Source: Candidatus Cardinium hertigii
GTDB taxonomy: Bacteria > Bacteroidota > Bacteroidia > Cytophagales_A > Amoebophilaceae
Length of the DNA stretch: 5,488 bases
Assembly: GCF_003788695.1 (NCBI RefSeq)
Contig: NZ_RARA01000027.1
Span: forward strand, 235,844 to 241,331
Reading direction: 5' to 3'
The notes under the pieces are model-generated. The model worked only from the letters and a program-made list of their open reading frames with translations, had not been told where the DNA came from and searched no databases. The position numbers and the translations under genes are program-made. Positions 1-4,425 of the stretch are shown piece after piece. Each line of letters starts with the position of its first letter. Position 1 is the stretch's first letter.

Positions 1-240
1 TGCTTTGGAAAAAGCTTGCTTGGATGGAGGAATTTTGTACGTTAACGGTTCCATAAGTTCACACTCTATGCCTAAACTTCGCTTAACTAGCTTTAAAATA
101 GTGGAAAATACTATTGGAAAAGTAAGTTTCCTTCTGGGCGTGAACATATGGCCGCCTTTGGAATGGATAGTCTGAAATATTGCTGAATACAATTTATCTT
201 TAATTTCCGAAATAAAATTTTCCCCTAAAAACTCTTGCAT
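1..240 (-). CDS. IS4-family transposase, N-terminal part (runs off the left edge)
   Basis: An uninterrupted minus-strand frame from the ATG at 238-240 to the window edge gives 80 residues beginning MQEFLGENFISEIKDKL. It contains the basic segment TPRRKLTFPIVFSTILKLV (residues 34-52) and ends PPSKQAFSKA. This pattern (aromatic/basic 'RKLxFP', a hydrophobic helix, then 'KQAFSKA') is the usual N-terminal region of IS4-family DDE transposases, which cut and paste their own element. The catalytic DDE domain would lie beyond the edge, so intactness cannot be judged. An in-frame ATG at 253-255 would add MIHFF; neither start has a Shine-Dalgarno sequence. The gene lies inside an IS whose inverted terminal repeat is at 364-382, about 120 bp upstream of the start, as expected for the promoter-side end. 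Family assignment is from motif memory, not a search. Confidence 0.8.
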   Translation of the reverse strand, partial: MQEFLGENFISEIKDKLYSAIFQTIHSKGGHMFTPRRKLTFPIVFSTILKLVKRSLGIECELMEPLTYKIPPSKQAFSKA

Positions 241-363
241 AAAAAAATGTATCATACACTTTTTTATGAAATAATAAAAAAAGAATTTATTCGCTAAATA
301 AGAAGCAATGTAGCAAATGTAAAAAAAATATCCTATTCTACTTGGTTATCAATAATAGTTAAA

Positions 364-382
364 CCTTAAGTTGACGCCATTG
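364..382. repeat. Terminal inverted repeat of the left IS
   Basis: The 19-bp sequence CCTTAAGTTGACGCCATTG is identical to the right end of the MITE (4369-4387) and is the reverse complement of its left end (4296-4314). It marks where the IS stops and the 3' flank of the first Rpn gene begins. Confidence 0.85.
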
Positions 383-392
383 AGTGAACGGA
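383..392. repeat. Presumed target-site duplication of the left IS (one copy visible)
   Basis: The 10 bp directly outside the IS end read AGTGAACGGA. They differ by one base from the GGTGAACGGA repeat that flanks both sides of the 92-bp element at 4296-4387. By analogy this should be one half of the target duplication. The partner would lie at the far end of the IS, outside the window. Confidence 0.55.
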
Positions 393-405
393 TACGAATG
401 AGTAG

Positions 406-1455
406 CTATAAAGGCTGTTTAAGCGTACGAATAAAAGAGATATCAAGTCCAGTAATGTGCGCAATAAGGGTAGCATCCATATTATTAGCTAACATCTTTT
501 TTGCTATTTCAAAATTTCTTTTAGTTTTACCCTTTTCCATACCTTCCTCCATACCTTTCTCTATACCTTTCTCCATACCTTGTTCCATACCTTTCTCCAT
601 ACCTTGTTCCATACCTTTCTTCATACCTTTCTCTATACCTTTCTCCATACCTTGTTCCATACCTTGTATGATCCCTTGTTGCATCCCTTCATCAATATAT
701 TTTTGCGCAATGGTTCGCATAATCGTAACGGTTTCTTCTTTAGATAAATGACTGGCGATAATTCGTTCTAATTCTTGTTGTTGCGCTTCTGGTAACTTCG
801 CATCAGTATACCATAACAACGTCTTTATACAAAGATAATTTTTTTCTTTATCTACTAAAACGGCATATGGGCATTTTGACAAAAGTTCTGCCCATACTTT
901 TAATAAATCCCGTTTATGAATGTATTTGAGCATATATTCAAACATACCCAACTGTTTTTTCTTTAGGATCTCATCCTCTGGCATGCTTTGTAAATCAATC
1001 AGCTCATAATCTTCTGTCATGAGTTTTTTAGCGTGTTCAGGATGACTAAACAATTGCCATAAATTTCTGGGTGCATTATATGTTTTAGCGCCATGATAGA
1101 TTAAAAGAGGACAAATTAAGGGTAAACCATCTTTGCTTTGCTTATGTCGTTCGCATAATAAAAGTATGTACTTCCATAATCGCAAGGCTATCCAATGGTC
1201 TGGTGTAGCTTGCGCCTCAATCAATACATAAACAAAAGCCGTATCGTGGTTTTTGGTTTGTACAGAAAATACAAGATCACTCAATTTTCTCCTTAAATCC
1301 TCTTCTACAAAAGATTCTTTTTCTATAGTAATTTTTGTTAAATCTACTATAGCTTTAAAATCAGCTGGCAAATAGTATTCTAAAAACTCCTGCGCAGCTA
1401 CTGGGTTGGTTAAAATTTTTTTGATTAACGCATCATGTTTTAGTCTACTGGTCAT
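406..1455 (-). CDS. Rpn-family recombination-promoting nuclease / putative transposase (copy 1)
   Basis: The gene encodes 349 residues, intact, starting at the ATG at 1453-1455; the second copy keeps the same start. The N-terminal part matches the Rpn/YhgA-like (transposase_31) pattern: HDALIKKILTNPVAAQEFLE at 7-26, then SDLVF with Asp60, then IEAQ with Glu80 and Gln82. This is the spacing of a PD-(D/E)XK nuclease core, in which D, E and xQ/K bind metal. Later family signatures are LRLWKYI (91-97) and LPLICPLLIYHG (111-122). Residues 257-308 are 13 tetrapeptide units of GM/GI-x-x type, probably helical. Residues 309-346 form a C-terminal helix pair with AKKMLANNMDATLIAHITGL, common in this family. 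E. coli Rpn proteins are known to stimulate RecA-independent recombination and some are DNA endonucleases; activity here is inferred. No Shine-Dalgarno is seen. Compared with copy 2 it carries two extra residues (PL) and six extra repeat units. Confidence 0.9.
   Translation of the reverse strand: MTSRLKHDALIKKILTNPVAAQEFLEYYLPADFKAIVDLTKITIEKESFVEEDLRRKLSDLVFSVQTKNHDTAFVYVLIEAQATPDHWIALRLWKYILLLCERHKQSKDGLPLICPLLIYHGAKTYNAPRNLWQLFSHPEHAKKLMTEDYELIDLQSMPEDEILKKKQLGMFEYMLKYIHKRDLLKVWAELLSKCPYAVLVDKEKNYLCIKTLLWYTDAKLPEAQQQELERIIASHLSKEETVTIMRTIAQKYIDEGMQQGIIQGMEQGMEKGIEKGMKKGMEQGMEKGMEQGMEKGIEKGMEEGMEKGKTKRNFEIAKKMLANNMDATLIAHITGLDISFIRTLKQPL
532..687 (-). repeat. 12-bp in-frame minisatellite in Rpn copy 1 (13 units)
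   Basis: There are thirteen 12-bp units, each coding Gly-Met/Ile-x-x (GMQQ, GIIQ, GMEQ, GMEK, GIEK, GMKK and so on), at residues 257-308. Units are imperfect (ATACCTTTCTCC, ATACCTTGTTCC and relatives on the plus strand). Because the unit is a multiple of three, gain or loss keeps the frame. Copy 2 has only seven units at 4546-4629, a difference of exactly six units (72 bp). Confidence 0.92.
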
Positions 1456-1495
1456 AGCGGCTTACTATATTGAAGCATAATAGTGTAGGAATATA

Positions 1496-1503
1496 TAAAT
1501 TTG
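1496..1503 (+). promoter_or_regulatory. TAnnTTTG match (possible Bacteroidota -7 element)
   Basis: TAAATTTG is a perfect match to the TAnnTTTG -7 box of Bacteroidota promoters. A TTG lies upstream at 1470-1472, with a 23-bp gap that is slightly longer than usual. The box is conserved in the second copy at 5438-5445. It points away from the Rpn gene, toward the lipoprotein gene but nearly 500 bp from it. In such AT-rich DNA the match may be chance. Confidence 0.2.
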
Positions 1504-1826
1504 GTTGCTAATAAAAAATAAAAGATAAAAAGTAGTTGCTGATGTTTTTCTAGTGTGTATCTGTTCACATTTGTTACAACATAACACTGTTAACAAAGAG
1601 TAAAAATTATGACTTACCTAAACAGACAAGTTAACAAAATTGCAGCCAAATAACCATGGATAATTCTATCACCATATTCTACTACAAATAGCTGTTCGCC
1701 TAAAATAATTAATAACACTTTAATAAAATTCCTATAATCAGATCTATTATATCATTTCTATTTAAAACAGTTATACCATGGTGCAATGCCAAGCTACTAT
1801 GTGGCCGAACTTGTGCTTTATAACCT

Positions 1827-1860
1827 GAGACCGTTGCAATTTTTATATTGTAACGGCCTC
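1827..1860. other. Strong stem-loop in the lipoprotein upstream region
   Basis: Arms GAGACCGTTGCAAT (1827-1840) and ATTGTAACGGCCTC (1847-1860) pair over 14 positions, with 12 Watson-Crick pairs, one G-T and one A-C, around a 6-nt loop. There is no clear T-run after it on either strand, so it is not a standard intrinsic terminator. It ends 135 bp before the lipoprotein start, and could be a leader structure, a terminator remnant of a lost gene, or a repeat. A 15-bp part of the first arm recurs inverted at 4414-4428. Confidence 0.6.
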
Positions 1861-1910
1861 TATTTGGATAAAAATTAGGATTTTTAGGGTTTATGTTTTA
1901 AACTTGTTGT

Positions 1911-1925
1911 GCCCTAAAGCAGGGC
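1911..1925. other. Short hairpin upstream of the lipoprotein gene
   Basis: GCCCT (1911-1915), loop AAAGC, AGGGC (1921-1925) form a perfect 5-bp GC-rich stem 70 bp before the lipoprotein start. It is extendable to TTG/CAA with a one-base bulge. It may lie in the 5' leader of the mRNA; no function is claimed. Confidence 0.3.
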
Positions 1926-1995
1926 AATGCTTACATAAAGACATGTAGGCAAATGTATAGCTTACTTATCCAACAATTTTACACGTAAAAAACAT

Positions 1996-3627
1996 ATGTT
2001 CCGGTTAATATTTATATTTAGTCTAATATTTATGATTAGTTGTCAAAAACATAATCACCATATGGATTCGTTAAAGGATACGCCTACTAGTACTAGTGCC
2101 CTATCCAATCCAGATACTGAACCAGATAATAAACCAAATAATAAAAATGAAATAGAGGAAATCATAAAAGATTTTAAACAGCTTAGCTTAACAGATTGTA
2201 AAAATTTATTTAACCAAATAGGAAGTTTTACTTTAGAAGATCGTAATAATTTAGAAGAAATGTATAAGGAGATACAACTATCCGGTTATCTGCTGCAGCA
2301 TCTTAACGATGGAGGTTTGTTAAATCCAGGAAACTTTAGGAAAGTAGTAAATTTAATGGAGGGTTTTCCTAATGAGCGTTATGATCGTTATACTTTTAGC
2401 TTAATATTTGCAAGAATTTGTCAAGCTGGTCTTCTTACACAACAAAATTTGGATCAATTAGTGGATACTATAAGTTATGTATCTCAACAAAATAATTTAG
2501 AAGGTTTATTGGCAGCTGCACTGGCTTTTAAGAAGCTTTATGCAAAAAAACTTTTAACCCACGACAATTTTAATAAAGCTATCAGTTATAAGACAGTTTT
2601 CTCTGATTTAATGAATCTATTAAATCAACTTGATGCTATTAACTATCTAAATCAGGAATTGTTAACATCGTTATTAGCAGATGAAAAGAGCTGGGATTTT
2701 CTATGCATTACGGAGCAAAGATACTACTATAAATTGGCTAGGGTTGTTGAGAATTTTCATGTTAAAAATCCAGATCTATTGGCAACACCTCAGGTTAATG
2801 GAAGGGAGGGATTGTTTTTTTGTAAGGACTTAGTGGTAGGTCTATTTCCTATACTAGGAAAATCAGCAATAGTAAATGTACTTACGTTGGATAGTTTAGA
2901 GCTGTTAATAAAGCATGCGCGTTGGTTGGATAACGGTGGTCGTGCATATGACATATACAAACAGTGGGCTGATTCAGCATTAAAAGAACTGGAAGTAGCA
3001 CTGAATTTGGATCTGCTTACAGCATATACGTTCCCATTACTAATGAAATTTACCATGCGAAGTTTTACAAGCGGTAGTCTATCTTCAAGAAGTAACTTTT
3101 TGAAGCAGCTAAAAGATCAAAACCTTCTTACACAGGATAATTTTCAGTTGTTACTAACTCCTAAAAGGACATCCTTTTTTGCAACTAAATATCGTTTAGA
3201 GAGCATGGAACTACTGTTCGAAGCAGGTTTGCTTACACAAAATAACTTGCAGGTATTACTATCCCATAAAGAAGCAGAGGAGGTGAAGATCACTTTACAA
3301 GTACTTACTGAGCTAGATTTACTGACGCAGGGTATGTTTCAAGTAATAATGGAATCAAAACTAGGAGAGGTAATTCAAAACCCTCAAGTCGAAATGTTGC
3401 AGTTAAATTTAAATGTATTAGATTTAAATGATGCAATGGAGCAATCTTCAAAAGTCCTTTTTAAGGATATTATTACCCAGCTAAATACCGCCAACTTATT
3501 TACAGCTGCCAACTTTAAGCTTCTTTTCGCTTCTAAGCTTAGTATGAGGGCAATAATAAATGGTATACAAGAATTAAAAAGTGCGAACATGTTTACGGAA
3601 AATCATCTGCAATCGCTACTAAAATAA
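1996..3627 (+). CDS. Lipoprotein with repeated LLTxxNFxxLL helical motifs, function unknown
   Basis: The gene encodes 543 residues. The start at 1996 is the only ATG in frame after the stop at 1936-1938, and it directly begins a signal peptide, MFRLIFIFSLIFMIS followed by Cys16 (a type II lipobox, MISC). The mature protein would be lipid-anchored, and a polar, Asn/Asp/Pro-rich linker (residues 17-52) follows. The residues after Cys are QKHNHH, not the acidic surface-export type known from some Bacteroidota, so a periplasm-facing position is possible. The rest is helical, built around a recurring motif: clear copies at 106-118, 144-156, 184-196, 338-350, 375-387, 410-422, 440-452, 499-511 and 530-542, with degraded ones near 216-227 and 296-305. 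I recognise no enzymatic motif. A solenoid-like binding or scaffold role is inference only. No Shine-Dalgarno is seen. The gene is flanked on both sides by Rpn copies reading the other way. Confidence 0.85.
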   Translation: MFRLIFIFSLIFMISCQKHNHHMDSLKDTPTSTSALSNPDTEPDNKPNNKNEIEEIIKDFKQLSLTDCKNLFNQIGSFTLEDRNNLEEMYKEIQLSGYLLQHLNDGGLLNPGNFRKVVNLMEGFPNERYDRYTFSLIFARICQAGLLTQQNLDQLVDTISYVSQQNNLEGLLAAALAFKKLYAKKLLTHDNFNKAISYKTVFSDLMNLLNQLDAINYLNQELLTSLLADEKSWDFLCITEQRYYYKLARVVENFHVKNPDLLATPQVNGREGLFFCKDLVVGLFPILGKSAIVNVLTLDSLELLIKHARWLDNGGRAYDIYKQWADSALKELEVALNLDLLTAYTFPLLMKFTMRSFTSGSLSSRSNFLKQLKDQNLLTQDNFQLLLTPKRTSFFATKYRLESMELLFEAGLLTQNNLQVLLSHKEAEEVKITLQVLTELDLLTQGMFQVIMESKLGEVIQNPQVEMLQLNLNVLDLNDAMEQSSKVLFKDIITQLNTANLFTAANFKLLFASKLSMRAIINGIQELKSANMFTENHLQSLLK

Positions 3628-3737
3628 TCTGTTTATTCTTGTTTTACAGATATATTACGTGTACTATACAGATCCAATCTATTGACATAGGCTAACTTTA
3701 AGAGGTTATTGACTTGCAGTAAGGGGAGGGATAGAGA

Positions 3738-3803
3738 ATGGAAACGCCTAGAGTATCCGTTCAGTGGTGTGGCCTATGCGTATTTTTTCACGTTCGTATT
3801 TAG
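3738..3803 (+). CDS. Possible 21-residue small ORF with a strong ribosome-binding site (speculative)
   Basis: ATG at 3738 is preceded, after a 7-nt spacer, by AAGGGGAGGG (3721-3730), the best Shine-Dalgarno-like site near any start here. The frame codes METPRVSVQWCGLCVFFHVR plus Ile and stops at TAG 3801-3803. The product has two cysteines and no recognisable family. None of the larger genes has such a site, so this may be chance in a purine run. Confidence 0.15.
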   Translation: METPRVSVQWCGLCVFFHVRI

Positions 3804-3948
3804 AAATAGCGCAATAATGCAAGTTTATAAAAAATGCGCCTTGAACAAAGCTGTGACTAGAAAAGTTCAGTCTGAAAGGTAGTAGAAAATCAGCCTGTTT
3901 GAGCCTGCTCTTCGTCTTTGAAAAGCTAGCTGCGTTCCGTTTCGGAAT
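3748..3948 (-). pseudogene. Start-less open frame in repeat-like sequence (doubtful coding)
   Basis: The minus strand is open for 66 codons between a TGA at 3949-3951 and the TAG at 3748-3750. It has no ATG and begins IPKRNAASFSKTKSRLKQAD. It resembles the spurious or degraded frames seen within dispersed repeats of Bacteroidota symbionts, but this is only an impression. No function can be assigned; it may simply be the shadow of a structured repeat. Confidence 0.2.
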
Positions 3949-3964
3949 TCAGCGTACTTGGGGT

Positions 3965-3994
3965 CCCCATGATGTATGTACATACATCATGGGG
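3965..3994. repeat. Perfect 30-bp palindrome
   Basis: CCCCATGATGTATG-TA at 3965-3980 continues into its own exact reverse complement, ending ATCATGGGG at 3994. All 15 base pairs match, with no spacer. It could extrude as a cruciform, be bound by a dimeric protein, or fold as an RNA hairpin if transcribed. It lies at the left border of the GC-rich structured patch. There is no T-run after it, so it is not a plain intrinsic terminator. Confidence 0.95.
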
Positions 3995-3995
3995 C

Positions 3996-4089
3996 GAACT
4001 CACATAGTGCGTACTATGCTGCGTGCGCTTCACCCTCACGCGCCTTGCCAGCTTCCCAAATCCATTGAGTAACCGTAGAGGGTGAGTTC
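3996..4089. other. Nested inverted repeats, candidate structured RNA or dispersed repeat
   Basis: GAACTCAC (3996-4003) is complementary to GTGAGTTC (4082-4089) and would close a domain of 94 nt. Inside is CATAGT-GCGT-ACTATG (4003-4018). A further inverted pair, TCACCCTC (4030-4037) with GAGGGTGA (4078-4085), competes with the closing stem. The interval is much richer in GC than its surroundings. It does not look like a tRNA or rRNA. Confidence 0.45.
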
Positions 4090-4137
4090 TGATTTTTAGC
4101 TTTTAGGCTGGAATTTTCAACAGTTTTGTTCACCAGC

Positions 4138-4189
4138 GCTTGATTTTTTTTGGCTACTCGTATCTTTTTTGATCAAGCAAAAAAAGTAG
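4138..4189. other. T/A-run hairpin cluster
   Basis: GCTTGAT (4138-4144) pairs with ATCAAGC (4172-4178), and alternatively CTTTTTTG (4164-4171) pairs with CAAAAAAAG (4178-4186) apart from one extra A. T-runs and A-runs on both sides give it a bidirectional-terminator look, but no nearby gene ends here. Confidence 0.3.
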
Positions 4190-4285
4190 TTTTGAAAGAA
4201 GTAGTTTTTAACAAAATGGATAAAATCATCAATTATTAAATAAATATTAGCCATTTGCTGTAATCTATAATATCGCTGCCACGCA

Positions 4286-4295
4286 GGTGAACGGA
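4286..4295. repeat. Target-site duplication, left copy
   Basis: GGTGAACGGA directly precedes the left end of the 92-bp element and is identical to 4388-4397 directly after its right end. A 9-12 bp duplication is the usual size for IS4-family elements. Confidence 0.88.
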
Positions 4296-4387
4296 CAATG
4301 GCGTCAACTTAAGGTTTAGATGTTATTGATAACCAAGTATAATAGGAGGGTAGGCTAATCATGAATTGCCTTAAGTTGACGCCATTG
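4296..4387 (+). mobile_element. 92-bp MITE derived from the IS4-family element
   Basis: The ends are perfect 19-bp inverted repeats: CAATGGCGTCAACTTAAGG (4296-4314) and its exact complement (4369-4387). Both outer sides carry the same 10-bp target duplication. The first 52 bp match the promoter-side end of the IS at 331-382, inverted, with about four mismatches. The last 40 bp should come from the opposite IS end. It has no transposase gene, so it would need one supplied in trans. It sits 38 bp past the stop of Rpn copy 2. A TATAAT (4338-4343) and AGGAGG (4344-4349) within it may be leftovers of transposase expression signals. Confidence 0.88.
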
Positions 4388-4397
4388 GGTGAACGGA
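4388..4397. repeat. Target-site duplication, right copy
   Basis: GGTGAACGGA is identical to 4286-4295 and lies directly outside the right inverted repeat. It is followed by TAC, so that TGAACGGATAC (4390-4400) equals 385-395 beside the left IS. Confidence 0.88.
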
Positions 4398-4425
4398 TAC
4401 AATTTTTTTTGCTATTGCAACGGTC

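Larger units (their letters stand above)
1..382 (-). mobile_element. IS4-family insertion sequence, promoter-side end (partial)
   Basis: This is the upstream end of the IS carrying the transposase at 1-240. The outer end is at 382, read inward on the minus strand as CAATGGCGTCAACTTAAGG. The assignment of this boundary is secure because the same 19-bp sequence forms both ends of the short element at 4296-4387. The terminal 52 bp (331-382) match 4296-4347 in inverted orientation with about four mismatches. The rest of the element lies beyond the left edge. Confidence 0.8.
406..1550. repeat. Long direct repeat, copy A (Rpn gene plus upstream flank)
   Basis: The Rpn gene and at least 95 bp upstream of it recur at 4426-5488 in the same orientation. 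Outside the minisatellite, the protein differs at about eight positions over some 295 aligned residues (R4N, H70Q, S107K, A123T, E151Q, A219T, A224G, F314L). Silent changes are visibly more numerous than replacements. Similarity stops abruptly at the stop codon on the downstream side. On the upstream side it continues to the window edge, so the true length is unknown. Confidence 0.9.
1456..1995. other. Non-coding interval between Rpn copy 1 and the lipoprotein gene
   Basis: This is 540 bp of very AT-rich DNA. The first 95 bp are the duplicated Rpn upstream region. The remainder holds only trivial frames, such as 13 codons from 1610 and 16 codons from 1779, and no recognisable gene. Two hairpins stand out: a long one at 1827-1860 and a short one at 1911-1925 (GCCCT-AAAGC-AGGGC). 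The promoters of both divergent genes should lie here, but I see no convincing one for either. Confidence 0.7.
3628..4285. other. Non-coding interval with a structured, GC-rich core
   Basis: These 658 bp follow the lipoprotein stop. No convincing gene is present. A weak TCTGT/ACAGA stem follows the stop (3628-3650) without a T-run. Positions 3721-3803 hold a Shine-Dalgarno-like AAGGGGAGGG and a 21-codon frame. The minus strand is open from 3948 to 3748 without an ATG. Positions 3960-4090 are markedly GC-richer than the flanks (4021-4080 is about 58% GC) and full of inverted repeats. The tail (4138-4285) is T- and A-run rich. Confidence 0.6.

Noticed and set aside
532..687. CRISPR-like array
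   Set aside because: The units are 12 bp, contiguous and without spacers, and code in frame for Gly-Met-x-x; this is a coding minisatellite.
371..751. Plus-strand ORF rich in IPFSIPCSIP repeats
   Set aside because: It is the complement of the minisatellite in Rpn copy 1. The minus-strand frame has a recognised nuclease family and a conserved second copy, so this is a shadow.
1779..1829. 16-codon frame MVQCQATMWPNLCFIT as a small gene
   Set aside because: It is very short, with no ribosome-binding site and no similarity I recognise. It may be a relic but cannot be supported.
2790..3056. Minus-strand ORF of 88 codons
   Set aside because: It lies entirely within the lipoprotein gene on the opposite strand, with no recognisable motif.
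3384..3590. Minus-strand ORF of 68 codons
   Set aside because: It is antisense to the lipoprotein repeats, with no support of its own.
3628..3650. Intrinsic terminator after the lipoprotein gene
   Set aside because: The TCTGT/ACAGA stem has only 5 bp, a 13-nt loop and no T-run after it.
4326..4343. TTGATA and TATAAT as a sigma-70 promoter within the MITE
   Set aside because: The spacing is only 6 bp, far from the usual 17, so the pair cannot work as a standard promoter.
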